Assembly: GCF_030052815.1 (NCBI RefSeq)
Contig: NC_079505.1
Coordinates: 63,361,309 to 63,425,308 of the forward strand
Length of the DNA stretch: 64,000 bases
Reading direction: 5' to 3'
Origin: Hevea brasiliensis
Taxonomy: Eukaryota; Streptophyta; Magnoliopsida; Malpighiales; Euphorbiaceae
Shown here: positions 1 through 11,930 of the stretch, in pieces
Position numbering within the stretch: position 1 is the first letter of the stretch
How the letters are laid out: every line of letters begins with the position of its first letter
The notes under the pieces: generated by a model
What the model was told of the DNA's origin: nothing
Databases searched by the model: none
The model's input: only the letters and a program-made list of their open reading frames with translations
Program-made: the position numbers and the translations under genes

Positions 1-1
1 T

Positions 2-934
2 TCTGATTAGCTAAGAAATTTAAAACTTGTCCTAAAATTAGAACGTATTGGATATGCTTTAAACTCGAATATTCCTGGTCCCTTACCTCCAGAGGCCACT
101 CAAGAGGAACATGAAACTTTGGACAAGTGGAAGGAGCATGATATGAGGGCCAAGTGTTACATGCTTACTTTTATGAGTAATGAGTTACAAAAACAGCATG
201 AGAACATGCAGAGTGCAAGTGAGATCCTCCTTCACCTACAAGAGTTGTATGGTGAACATAGCAGGAATGCCAGGTATGAGATATATAGGCAGCTATTTCG
301 CATGAGGATGTCTGAGGGACAAAATGTTGGGGATCATGTCCATAAGATGATTCGACTTATTGAGCAGCTGGTACATCTTGACTTTAACATGGATTTCCAA
401 CTGCAGATGGATTTGATCCTTCAGTCCCTTCATGAGTCATTTGGGAATTTTGTGACAAATTTCCATATGACTAAGTAGGAATACACCTTGGCTGGTCTAC
501 TTAACATGCTGGTTATTGCCCAAAAGAATATGCCGGGTAGTAAAGGGAAAGAGATAGCTTTGATTGCATCTTCTTTTGCTGGAAAGTCCAATAAGAAGAA
601 GGGCAATAAAAAAAAAAAACCTCAAATTCCTGGTCCTTCCAAGAAGATAGCTAAACAGAAAGGGAAGACCAAAGCTGATGGAGGCAAAGGAAAGTGTTTC
701 CACTACCAGAAAGATGGGCACTGGAAAAGAAACTACCCAGAGTATCTTGCTTCTCTAAAGGACAAGAAGGATACACCTTCAGAAGGTATGTCTATATCTT
801 GTTATTTAGATGTTGATGATGCTCATAGTTCATCTACAGCTTGGGTTTTAGATACTGGTGCCAGTTCTCACATTTCTTATCATATGCAGGAACTAGCAAA
901 CAGTAGCAGCTTGCGTTCTCGAGATGTGATCTAA
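2..934 (+). pseudogene. copia-1 gag and protease, broken
   Basis: One frame (positions 2 modulo 3) reads through the gag core, a basic lysine-rich stretch, a zinc knuckle and the start of the aspartic protease. It has in-frame stops near 8 and at 476-478 and ends at 932-934 through a frameshift. The knuckle near 691-735 should be CX2CX4HX4C, but the second and last cysteines are both tyrosine, each one G-to-A change away from Cys. The protease motif DTGA (LDTGASSHIS, Asp codon at 850-852) is intact. Gag would form the particle and the protease would cut the polyprotein. The true start lies upstream of the window. A poly-A run near 608 may be a slippage-prone site. Confidence 0.9.
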
Positions 935-935
935 A

Positions 936-2100
936 TCTTTTTACATGTCTGGACATGTTTTGTGTTTGAATAATATTTTATATGTACCTGATGCTTTTAA
1001 GAACATCATTTCGGTATCTAGTTTGACTAGAGATGGTTATGAATTTCAGTTCACAGATGATGTTTGTAATATTTATTTTGGAAATAAATATGTTGGCTCG
1101 GGTTATATGCATGATAGTCTTTATTATTTGGATAATAATGACAAACACAAAATGAATGCAAGTGATCTAAATGAATGCAATGCCATGGTGAAAACCAACT
1201 CAAGTACAAAATATATTTGGCACTTAAGATTAGGATATGTTGTAGAAGATAGGATTGTAAAACTGGAGAAAATGGGGATTTTATCCTCATTAGGTTCTGA
1301 GCCTACTCCAACTTGTGAATCCTGCCTTCAGGGCAAAATGACTCGATCACCCTTTGTTGGACAAGGGCTAAGAGCTGAAAATATTTTGGAGCTAATACAT
1401 AGTGATGTATGTGGCCCATTTAGAGAAATGGCTAGAGGTGGTTTTCATTACTTTTTTACCTTTGCTGATGATAAATCAAGGTTTGTGTATTTGTATTTGA
1501 TGAAATACAAACATGAATTCTTTGAAAAGTTCAAAGAATTTAAATCTGAAGTAGAAAATCAAACAGAAAAAAGTATTAAAGCTCTTCGATCAGATCGTGG
1601 AGGTGAATACTTGAGTGCTGAATTTGATGAATACTTGAAAGAGCATGGCATTGTTCCCAACTAACTCCTCCAGGAACACCACAGCTAAATGGTGTATCTG
1701 AAAGGAGAAATCGTACCCTATTGGATATGGTACGTCGTATGATGAGCTCTACTGATATGCCAATCTCCTTTTGGGGATTTGCATTAGAATCAGCTTTGCA
1801 TTTTCTGAATAGGATTCCATCAAAATCAGTATCTTCCACACCTTATGAGATATGGCATGGAAGAAAATCAAGTCTTAAGCATATTAAGATTTGGGGTTGT
1901 CCAGCTTATATCAAAAAGCTGAACACCGATAAATTGAAAACCAGATCAGAAAAGGATTGATTTGTTGGATATCTAAAAGAGAGTTTTGGATATTATTTTT
2001 ATTTGCCTTCATCACAAAAGGTTGTGGTAAATAGAGATGCCACATTTCTTGAACAACAGTTTGTTTAAGAAAGAGGCAAAGGAAGGCAAATAGAGTTAGA
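936..2100 (+). pseudogene. copia-1 integrase, broken
   Basis: The HHCC zinc region is near 1215-1335 (histidine in WHLRL, cysteines in CESC); the second histidine is tyrosine (LGYV where LGHV is usual). The catalytic core follows with Asp in HSDVCGPF, Asp in LRSDRGGEY and Glu in LNGVSERRNR, the D,D,E set that inserts the cDNA. A one-base shift near 1660 moves the reading frame between the second Asp and the Glu, and there are stops at 1958-1960 and near 2066. The C-terminal part runs into an acidic linker. The core motifs remain, but the protein cannot be made from this copy. Confidence 0.9.
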
Positions 2101-3864
2101 ATTGGAGAATTCTGACCAACAAATAGATCAAATGGATATAGATCCATCTAGTCAATCTACACTTATTGATGAAACATCTACAGTTATTCCTCGTAGATCA
2201 ACCAGGATATCTCACCCACCAGTGAGATATGGTTTTCTTCATGAAGAAGAACAAGAGTTATTTACTCATGAAGAAGTAGATCATGGAGATGATCCACTTA
2301 CCTATGAAGAAGCTATATCAGATATAGACTCTTCAAAATGGATTGAAGCTATGAAATCCGAGAATGATTTCATATATAAGAATCAAGTTTGGGATCTTGT
2401 TTAGCCACCTGAAGGTATTGTACCTATAGGGAACAAATGGGTTTTCAAGAAGAAAATTAGTTCTGATGGAAAGGTAGAGACCTATAAAGCAAGGCTAGTA
2501 GCGAAAGGGTTTCCCCAAAGGCAAGGAATCGACTATGAGGAGACTTTTTTGCCTGTTGCCATGCTTAAATCAATTAGGATTCTATTAGCAATAGCTGCAT
2601 ACTATGATTATGAGATTTGGCAGATTGATGTTAAAATAGCTTTTCTCAATGGATACATTGAAGAAAATATTTTCATGGAACAACCTAGGGGTTTTAAATC
2701 CCAGGATAGTTCCAAAGTAGCAAGCTAAAGCGATCCATTTATGGGTTGAAATAAGCTTCGAGGAGTTGGAACATCCGTTTTGATGAAGTCATTAAGTCAT
2801 TTGGTTTTATTAAAAATGAGGATGAGCCATGTGTATATAAGAAGGTTAGTGATAGTGCTATCACTTTCCTTGTCTTATATGTGGATGACATTTTATTGAT
2901 GGGTAATGACACAAGTATGTTGACAACTGTAAAGGTATGGTTGTTAAATACATTCTCCATGAAAGACTTAGGGGAGGCAACCTATATTCTTGGTATTCGC
3001 ATCTATAGAGATAGAGCAAAAAGAATAATTGGTTTATCCCAAAGTCTATACTTGGAAAAGGTGTTAAAGAGGTTTAACATGGTTGATTCCAAGAGAGGAT
3101 TGTTACTAGTGAGACATGGTATCCACCTTTCTAAAGAGATGTATCCTAAGACTCCTGAAGAAAGAGATAAAATGGCCAGGATTCCATATGCTTTGGATAT
3201 TGGATATTTGATGTATGCAACGTTGTGTTCTAGGCCGAATATCGCATATGCTATTAGTTTGACTAGCAGGTATCAATCCAATCCAGGTTTGGAACACTGG
3301 ATAGCTATCAAGAATATCCTTAAGTACTTGAGAAGAACTAAGGATTTATTCTTGATTTATGGAGGTGGTGACTTGCGATTGGATGGTTATACCGATTCTG
3401 ATTTCCAATCAAATATCGATGATAGAAAGTTTACCTCTGGGTATGTGTTCATTTGTAATGGAGGTGCAGTCAGTTGGAAGAGTTCTAAACAAAGTACGAC
3501 TGCAGATTCCACTATAGAGGCTGAGTATATTGCTGCATTAAATGCTACAAATGAAGCTGTTTGGATGAAGAAGTTCGTGACAGAACTTGCAGTAGTTCCT
3601 TCCATTGAGTTAGCAGTTCCACTTCACTGTGACAACAATGGAGTAGTCTTACAGGCTAAGGAACCCCAGTCTCACCAGAAATCCAAACACATAGAAAGTC
3701 ACTACCACATTATCAGAGAAATAGTTGGGCGAGGTGATGTAGCCATGCAGAAAATAGCATCAGCTAAAAATTCAGCTGATCCATTCACTAAGCCTATGTC
3801 ACAAGCTCAGTTAGACCGACATCTTGAGAAGATAGATCAAAGATATTGTAATGAATGGCTCTAG
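2101..3864 (+). pseudogene. copia-1 reverse transcriptase and RNase H, broken
   Basis: A linker with RRSTRISHPPVRY precedes the RT, a usual copia arrangement. The RT has WVFKKKI, VAKGFPQRQGIDYEETF, the first catalytic Asp in IDVKIAFLNG and the second pair in YVDDILL (near 2878). There is a stop at 2402-2404 and a frameshift between about 2735 and 2880. RNase H follows with TDSDF, IEAEYIA, the Asp in LHCDNNG and the C-terminal KHIESHYHIIRE block typical of copia. From about 2881 to the stop at 3864 the frame is open for 327 codons, so the 3' third is much better preserved than the rest. Confidence 0.92.
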
Positions 3865-3878
3865 TGCTAGTAGGAGAT

Positions 3879-5975
3879 TATTAGTAGTATGCCCTAGAGC
3901 ATATCATTTAGTATGTATCTTGTACATATTTTATTAATAAAAGACAATTTCACTTTTCTATTTACATAATGTATTTATGTGTAATAGAAAAGGTCCATTG
4001 ATATTTTATTAGAAATTTTATTCTTAAGTTGTTAAGAATATGAGTGACAGTATTTCTAGCTCAAAGTATTATAAATTGGTTCACAATCGAGGATACTTCA
4101 TATTAAGGACATGACTTATCTAGAAAGATTGTAATCATGTTTGTTCCTAAGTTATTTATATGAGATATAAATAAGATGGAATGGTGAGTCTCATGCCATA
4201 TAACAAACATGATAGGCACTTATACATAATAAGTAGGCCGAACCAGTGATACTTATGACAAGCACATGGAGTTTACTTTTGTCAATGTATTGTCATAAAT
4301 CATATCAGTGCATATAATATTTAGACCTGAGATAGCACAATTATCTTGTATATAGGAGGTTTGAGTTTGATACTACTTTCATACTTGTACTGTGTATGAG
4401 TATATAGGCATGTGTTGGCTCCTACCAGTTATATATGGAGGTAGGTGTTGATCAAGATGGAATTTGTTACCCTAAGTAAATAGGGATAAAATCCTACGTT
4501 CATTTAATTATTCTTGATGTTTCAAGTTCTTGGCCAGGACAGACAGATTTAATCAGAAAAGAGATTCTGATGAGAAAATCTTTTTAATCAAGAATTGGAA
4601 TTAAAAGAGAACATAATATTTATAGCAAATGGAGTTTGACATAAAATATGACTCTAGCTCGAATTGGGATTTTATAACAGAGAGATTCTAGTGCATGGTA
4701 ACATATGATTAAAGGTTCATTTAAGGTATTCCTTATTACTAATTGGGTGGCCATGACATGCTATGCTAGGTGTTAACCATGGTCTATGAGGTGCCTAAAA
4801 TGATTTAGAGAAATCATTTATGGTAAGAAAGAGTTCTGATGATATTAAGAGTTAATATCATATCTCATTGCCAATTAGTGATGAGCCCACACATACACAA
4901 GTAATCACCAAGTTAAATGTGATTTAATTAATTAGTTAAAGAGTTTTATTGATTAATTAAATAGGTTTGGTTTGCAATAAGACTGCAAAGTCCCTAGCAT
5001 GACTTGAAACCAAATCTAAGTTATTGGATGTATAGTATAAGTTAAATTTATATTTAAAGTATTTAAATATGAATTTAATTATGAGAATATAATTAATAAA
5101 AATTAATTAATTAATTAATATTTGATATAAATTGATTAGAAGAGGAGAAATAATTACGTTTGGTTGAGAACTCAAAATTACAACACAAGGGTAATTTGGT
5201 CATTTCACAGGGTAACATGTGGCACTATGAGATGGTGACATGGCACCATATAAGCTTGCCATTTGTCTTCCAATCATATAAGATGATCAAAGTCAAGATT
5301 AAATCTAACTTTGACACTTGGCTTATTGTGATTAGGTTAATTAAAATTCTGGCCAATCAGAAGATGACATGTGGCAAGGGTTTTAAGTGATGACCTAATT
5401 ATATAATGTAATGTTATGAAAGAGTAAAAGAATAATATGCTATTCTCTCATATGTGCCACCACCTTTAAGCCTCTCTTCCTCTCTTATTTTTCATCTCTC
5501 ATCAATTCAAAGAGAATTGCCAATATTCTCTTGAATTAAAATTACTAGATATCGTTTCTAGTTTCCTGTATACATCTGTAACCTCTCTAAAGGCAAATCC
5601 CTATTTTCTAATTGGTTAGCATGGCTTTAGAAGTTGTTCAAGGGGCTGCCATTGTTGATCTTAGTGTGGACAATCTAAAGGGACAACATCTGGGGTCCTA
5701 GGTGCTTTACAAAGGTACCAAACACAACTACAGTGCATCAAAAGGTTAGTACACATGTTCTTGATTTAATCTAGGGTTCTAATGAATTAATCTGTTAATT
5801 CTGAAATCTTAAATGGCAAACATAGATCCAAATACATATTAAAAGGGTTTTAATTTGCAAGTAAACATTGATATCAATAGGTAAAAATTGAATCTTGCAT
5901 GATGCATGAGACCCTAGAAGAAAATTTTTGAAATCAATGTTCTAATCTAATAATTTTCATGCTTTCACTCCTTCA
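3879..5975 (+). repeat. copia-1 3' LTR (about 2.1 kb)
   Basis: It aligns along its whole length with the 5' LTR at 42569-44674, which sets both ends. The expected TG start is TA here, a likely point mutation, and the end is CTTCA. A purine-rich stretch (aggagat) just before 3879 is the probable polypurine tract. A TATA-like tract near 5399-5406 precedes a region of short transcript-start-like sequence. Non-coding. Confidence 0.9.
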
Positions 5976-6261
5976 ATCCGATGATAGCGAGGGAACAAGA
6001 CTAATTGTCTGATTAGGGTCCAAAATGACTACCAAGTCGATCTCTAATTGGCTTACCGATCTAAGCCACAAACCGATCTCGGGCAAGGGGATTGCTAATT
6101 TCAATCTTGATGTTGGTGATCGCCTCTTGAAGTTCATTTGGCTCCTAACCATCCTAGGGGTCCCAATCATAGCTCAGTTCTGGTCGATGACATAGATGAT
6201 GACACCGAGATTTCTGTAATCTTTACCATAGTTGACGAGAGCTACCTTCCCAATCTCCACG
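5976..6261 (-). other. Tat-1 non-coding 3' region, left piece
   Basis: This stretch lies between the end of copia-1 and element A. It continues in register with 9458 onward once A and one copy of its target duplication are removed. It resembles the region between the LTR and the antisense promoter of Tat-2 (about 49400-49800) only weakly. No gene seen. Confidence 0.6.
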
Positions 6262-9200
6262 TGTGACACCCCTTACCTGTCTATAGTGTAGCTGAGCAAG
6301 ATATGCCACATAGTGTACTGGAACACTTTATTTTATCTCAATTATTTTTCTCCTTCTTTAATTTATTTCTTTATGGTTATGAAGTGCAATTTGTGAAATT
6401 TGACTCATTTAAGTCATTTATTGAAATTATAAATTCATTTGAGGTTTCAAAAATTTTATAAAAAATCCGGCAGAGTACCGGCTAAAAATGATTAAAACAG
6501 TTCTTTGGAATATGTGAAAAACACTTTCAATATATTTTCAATCATTCTCAAACTCCATTATATCAACATAATCTCCATATTCCTCAACCATTTCTAAAAA
6601 ATTCTTCAATTTATCATTTATTTATTTCACATGATAATCATGTACAAATCATAAATAAATACTAAATTTTCATTTATAAACACAAATTACAAATATTTGC
6701 ATTAACATCAAAATATATTACATGGGCTTCAACTATACATGATAAATTAAAAGTTTAATTACAAAATACAAATTGTACAAAATACTAAAATGAGACCTAG
6801 TGTCCTACCAATGTAATGTAGTCTGTGAGGTGACACGGACACTATGTAGATCTGTATACAAGTCTCACCCAGTCTGTGGTCTGCTGGGCTCTCTATCAGT
6901 CTCTCCAGAAACTACGCGTGGCAAAAAGCAACGCGCTAAGCAATAATACTTAGTAGTTCTAATAATAAAATAAAAAGAACTAAAAAGAAATAAACATGCA
7001 GTGTATATATTGATGTCTCATGCAGACAAATTTTTGGTAATTATTTATAGTCTATTTATTTGGTATTTGTTATATCAATTATTTCATTAAATTTATCAAC
7101 TTCCATTTTTGGTTTGCTCAAGTAACCTATACTGGATGACTGGATTGGATAAACGGGTAAACTAGCACTGGGTAGAAGTACCTTAGTCCGTCACACCATT
7201 GGTCACAATGTGTCTCTCGGTGTGCAATAGAATAGCTAATTAGCTGTAATAAATATTAAGCACAAGTCCAAGTATCATCATAATATCAGAATCGCTAAAA
7301 GCCATAAAATCACAGAATGGCATAATGTCATGTGCAGTACTGCTAGCTGAACCCTATTGGCATGCCAACCTATCCAAACCAATCTTACTAGGTGTACTAG
7401 GGCACATTACAAAGTTATTTCTTGAATATTTACACCTAAAATGTAAGGTTACTATTCATTTAGTCATTTAAGTCAAAATATTGACTTTCTCATGTATAAT
7501 AGTTACATGAGTTTTAATCACATAGATTTACCACATTTTGGTTCTCAAAAGTGTTGGCATTAGTTGCCAATCATTGCTTCTAACCAATAGAGAATAAATA
7601 AGAAATTTCAGTTTTGGGTGCTAGAGTTCACTATTCCATTAGGCCATTCTACAGTGAGAATTTGGCCAAATGTTCTACATCAAAGTTGTTCCTTATTGTG
7701 TTTAGTTACATTTCACTTTTTGAATCACCCCATTTGGAGTTTTCTAGCTCAAGTTATGGCTATTTTACCACAACTGGTCGGATTGCCTTTACCCAGAATT
7801 TCTAGGCAATTTTTGGTTCTGCCAGATTTGGTAGTTCAACTTTGGTTAGTAATTTCATTTAGTTAAGTCCAGAATTTGAGTTTGTGTTCTGCATGAAAGT
7901 TATTCTAATTTGTCTAAGCTTTCAATTGATATAAATTTTGAGGTCAATTGGATCTTTTTACATTGAGTTATGACCAAATGAATGAACACTGTTCATTTGG
8001 TCATTTTGCTCAGGCAGAATTGGTGCTACTTGGATTTGGTCAATTTTTTAGGGCATCTAAGTTTGTTTTCTGGACAGATTTCCTTCATCAAAGTTGTGCC
8101 ATTATGTGTCTAATTTCATGTCCAATTGGCCTTGCACCAATTGAACCTACACAACTCAAGTTATAGCTGCCCAAACTTGCTGGACTCACTCCCAGTCTTG
8201 CAGGTCACTCAAGGCAGCACACCTAACCTCAAATCCAAAGCTACAATTCACTTCAATTCCTCATTATACTCAGCCAAATGGTCACTAATTGACCATTAAA
8301 ACTTTCATTCACCAACACATGAGTAAAACCCTAGGTTTTTCCCAAACCCTAGCTCCACAATTTCAATTTGTTCAAACAATTTACATGCAAGTGTTCTAAT
8401 CATCAAACCATATTCTATGGCATCAATGCACAATTATAATTCACTTGAATCATGGAAACCTTATAGAACCTTAGGGCTGCCAAAATTTTAAAGGGATTTA
8501 ACATGCCTATTTTTCTTATAATTTCACATTTTCTAGCTTAAATTGATGTTGTAACAAGGAATATAAGAGAAAAATAAACAAAAGTGGCACTAACCTCTTT
8601 TGAAATTTCCCCAAGCTGGAAAAACTCTTCCTTTTCTCTTCTTTTTACTGCCTTGAACTTGCTCAAGGTGTAAGATCAATTTTTCATGAAGTGGTTATGA
8701 GGTTTTATGGTGTAGTTGGCTAGGATTTGAAGCTTGGGTGAGTGCATTAATGGAGGATTCTCTCTCTCTCTCTCTCTAGTTCGGCTATTTGAGAAGAAGA
8801 AGGCTGTTGATTTTTTTGTTTTTATCTCATTTTTGTTTCATTTTTATCCCTTTAGTTAATTTATTAAATTGTGATTGGGTGGAGATTTTAATAACATCAT
8901 AATGATGTCAAAATTCCAAATTTCCTTCATTTTCTTTCCTTTTCTTTTCTACTCATTTTCAATTAAATTTTTAGCAATATTTATTCACATTTTATGTCGT
9001 AATAATTATTTACTTAACTGGACAAGTCGGCCAAAAGTCATCTCTGAAGACGAAATGATCAAAATGCCCTCCGTTTGGCTTATTGCGCCCAAATCGTCTG
9101 TACCTATCTAAAAATTTTTCTAAGTATTTTCTTAGCATTCTAATGCCATCGAAACCTCAATGACTCTTCCTTGAAGTGCCAAAAATTATTTCATGAATTT

Positions 9201-9452
9201 TCACCCGGGTTTAGGGCTTCTAGCTGTGAAAATAACAACTTTCCACTGGGTTACCCATCGCTAGGGCACCGGCTCATTTAACTTAGTTGTATTTTATTTC
9301 TAACTTTTTCCTAACTTAGTTGTATTTTTATTTGAGTTAGTTATGATTCCTCACTCTAGTCTAAATATTTTTCTAGACATTCTAGCTGTCCAAACCGACA
9401 CCGATCACCAGAACAGTAGAATGTACAAAATGACTACAGTGAGGGTGTTACA
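6262..9452 (-). mobile_element. Element A: solo LTR of a long-LTR family (3191 bp)
   Basis: The ends are tgtgacacc and gggtgttaca, i.e. TG...CA, and the flanks are a perfect 5-bp target duplication, ccacg (6257-6261 and 9453-9457). No coding frame of note. Orientation is taken from family features: a TATA-like tract and donor-like GT near 8593, which place the 5' end at 9452. It carries two paired hairpins at 6915-6953 and a CT microsatellite at about 8759-8779. It is shorter than B-D by about 0.5-1.3 kb, so it has internal deletions. A solo LTR is the simplest reading; a short non-autonomous element is the alternative. Confidence 0.85.
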
Positions 9453-9457
9453 CCACG

Positions 9458-9937
9458 TATCTCTTAAATGACATCTTGGGATCGGGAAAAGTCCGGACTT
9501 TAGAAGCAAGACGAATAGAATGCAGGGTAGAGTAGTTAGGAATATTTATAATTATCGATCTGGCAAGATCACCTAAATGATGTAACCTGATCTTTAGGAA
9601 ATGAAATGGACTTTTATTTAAGATCAATTTTATTTTACTTATTCTTTTTTTATTTTATTCTATTTCTATTGCTTGCATTGCATTGATCGTCTTTCTAATC
9701 TCTTTTAACTAACAACCTTGTCCAATTAGATCCCTAATCGAACCCTTATTACACCGATCTCTTTTATTCGAACCCTATTGTTATCTGATCTATGGTCAAT
9801 CCTTGTAATCGACCTCACTTGTCCGATCTCCTTCCCCCCTCTTCTGGAACTTTCTCTTGAGGTGGAATTGAAGTGACCGGATTTTCACTAATCGATGCGT
9901 CACCTAGGGCCTAGCGAGCATTTAATGCTCGAACAAG
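9458..9937. other. Tat-1 region upstream of the antisense promoter
   Basis: This stretch contains one copy of the gatc..aaatgatgtaa word that is repeated five times in Tat-2 (49845-50070), followed by AT-rich sequence with frequent CGATCT words. No gene seen. Confidence 0.6.
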
Positions 9938-9945
9938 TATAAATA
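9915..9945 (+). promoter_or_regulatory. Tat-1 antisense-ORF promoter: palindrome plus TATA box
   Basis: A perfect 17-nt inverted repeat (cgagcatttaatgctcg, 9915-9931) is followed 6 nt later by TATAAATA (9938-9945). The first ATG of the + strand ORF is 160 nt downstream at 10105. The same block with the same spacing is at 50336-50343 in Tat-2, where the palindrome is imperfect. This suggests that the + strand ORF has its own promoter, independent of the LTR. Confidence 0.65.
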
Positions 9946-10795
9946 GGAGGGGAGGGGGGGGTAGTCATTTGCAGACTTATGCTATTCTCAACTTCTCTAA
10001 GCAAACCGATGTTCTCTCTCAATTTTTAAATTTTTTGACACTGATTTACACTCTGGTAAGGGTTTTAATCTTTTTCCAATCAAATTTAACTTTGGTTTTT
10101 GAAAATGAGTGGTACCGAAGGTTAGAGAATTGCAAGCCCTCCTTCAGTTCTGAACCTACTACAACCACCATTCCAATCTCTAGTCAGCCAGCCAGATCAA
10201 AATAAGTACAAGCTTCGACCACAAAGAAAGAGAACCTATTTGTAGATGAACTACCATCGGTCCACAAGGAAACTGAACTCCAATCCATTAGCTAAGAATA
10301 CAATCTCCCGATCAACTATTTCGAGCTTATCAGATGCCATAGGGATCTTCGAACTTATCACTTATTTGACGAAATCGACCTAATCATGGTGTATGAAGAA
10401 TAATTAAAAGCTGGGCTACGGTTACCCTTGGATGAATTTTATAGAGAAGCTTTAAAATATCACCGAGTCAGCGTAGCTCAAGTGCATATGAACTCTTGGC
10501 GGACTCTGATAGCCTTTAGAGGTCTTTGCCGAGCTAAGGGACTTGAGCCCACAGTGAAGGTTTTCGTCTAACTACATAGGGTTGCTCGACAAAAAGATGA
10601 TGAGTATTGGTTTTTCTAAGCAAAGTCGAACTGCGGGCTCTTCATCGATCTCACTTCCTCGCTAAAGAAGTGGAAATATCTGTTTTTCATACGTAGGAGC
10701 AAAGATCCTGATGGTTTCATGGGAGTTTCACGTAGTTAGAATTATTTGGTCCCCAAACTAGAGAAGAAGATCACTCTGAACGCGGCCGAGGATGC

Positions 10796-11745
10796 TATAC
10801 TCAACTCAACTCAACTCAACTCAACTAAGCCTTTATCCTAAAAATTTAGGGTCGGTTATATGGATTTGCTTTCTCCACTCTAAATGATTTTGGGTTAAAT
10901 CCTCAGAAATGTGTAATACTTCTAGGTCATGTTATACTACTCTCCTCCAAGTCAATTTAGGTATACCCCTTTTTTTCTTTCTATCCTCTAACCTAATGTG
11001 CTCTAATTGTCTAACTGGAGCTTTCGTATGTCTATGCTTCACATAACCAAACCACCTTAATCTCCCTTCTCTCAACTTATCCTCAATTGGCACTACTCCT
11101 ACCTTTTCTCTAATACTCTATTTACGAACTTTATCTAGTCTAGTATGGCCACTCATCCACCTTAACATTCTCATCTCTGCAACTCTTATCGTAGACGCAT
11201 ACGACTCCTTCAATGCACAACACTCACTACCATATAACATAGCCGGTTGTATGGTTGTACAGTAAAATTTTCCTTTCAACTTATTGGGAATCTTACGATC
11301 ACATAAAACTCCCGTGGCACTTCTCCACTTCAACCATCCGGCTTTAATCCTACGACTAACATCCTCCTCACATCCCCCATCTACTTGAAGGACTGAGCTG
11401 AGATATTTAAAGTGATTACTTTGGGACAGTACCACTCCATCGAAACTAACTCCTTCCCTATCACCAGTTTGGCCTTCACTGAACTTGCAATGCATGTATT
11501 CTGTCTTCATTCTACTTAACTTAAAGCCCTTTGACTCTAGAGTACTTCTCCAAAGCTTTAGCTTTATATTGACTCCTTCTCGCATCTCATCTATCAGAAC
11601 AATATCATCCGCAAACATCATGCACTAAGGAATACTCTCTTGTATATGTTTCGTCAATTCATCAAAAACTAATGTAAAAAGTTAAGGGCTTATAGCTTGA
11701 TTCTTGGTGTAATCCAATTGAGATCGGAAAATCTCTTGTGTCCCC
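10796..11745 (-). mobile_element. RTE-type LINE, 5'-truncated, inserted in the Tat-1 antisense ORF
   Basis: The - strand ORF at 11118-11621 reads MMFADDIVLIDE (RT catalytic FADD) and later MLYGSECCALKE, VAEMRMLRWMSGHTRLDKVR, which is the RT C-terminal block of plant RTE elements. Upstream in the element, IGLHQ and DELTKHIQESIP are readable with shifts up to about 11735. The 3' end, at low coordinates, is a pentanucleotide microsatellite (caact repeated five times, about 10800-10826) next to AAGCCTTTATCC, the usual RTE 3' end; RTE elements use microsatellite tails rather than poly-A. The 5' edge near 11745 is uncertain and I could not define a target duplication. Confidence 0.85.
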
Positions 11746-11900
11746 AAGCGATCACTCACAGATACTCGTGTTCAGACGTGATTATGGCTAAACTGAAATG
11801 GTGGATAATGAGAGTGATTGCCTGCGAAAACTATGAACTATAACTCTCTGACCTCGGCCCCGGGACCGATAAAACGTGAACTTTAGGTCTTTTGGTCTTT

Positions 11901-11930
11901 GCGATCTCATTAACTTACTTTTGTGTAGGT
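11901..11930 (+). promoter_or_regulatory. 3' splice-site-like sequence before the second part of the Tat-1 antisense ORF
   Basis: A branch-point-like ctcattaac (11906-11914) is followed by a pyrimidine-rich stretch and ttgtgtag, with ATG two bases later. Tat-2 has the equivalent ctcactaac and ctgtgcag at 51393-51416. Conservation of branch-like and acceptor-like parts in a diverged region suggests an intron between the two halves of the ORF; no clear donor was found. Confidence 0.45.

Larger units (their letters stand above)
1..5975 (+). mobile_element. Ty1/copia retrotransposon copia-1, 3' part (5' end outside window)
   Basis: Copia domain order is visible: gag with a zinc knuckle, protease, integrase, RT, RNase H, then a long 3' LTR. 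Integrase lying before RT separates copia from gypsy. The coding part has several stops and at least three frameshifts, so it is dead. The 3' LTR matches the LTR at 42569-44674, so both belong to one family. The integrase wording and roughly 2.1-kb LTRs recall the Angela/Tork group, but I hold that assignment loosely. The element ends at 5975 and the next bases (atccg) are the likely right-hand target duplication; the left one is outside the window. It sits in the 3' region of Tat-1. Confidence 0.93.

Noticed and set aside
1576..1839. - strand frame of 87 codons in copia-1
   Set aside because: Shadow of the integrase coding strand.
3865..3878. Envelope-like ORF after copia RNase H
   Set aside because: Only 14 bp separate the RNase H stop from the LTR, so there is no room.
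5976..9937. Host gene between copia-1 and the antisense ORF
   Set aside because: Everything here is assigned to element A or the Tat-1 untranslated region; the frames are short and not conserved in Tat-2.
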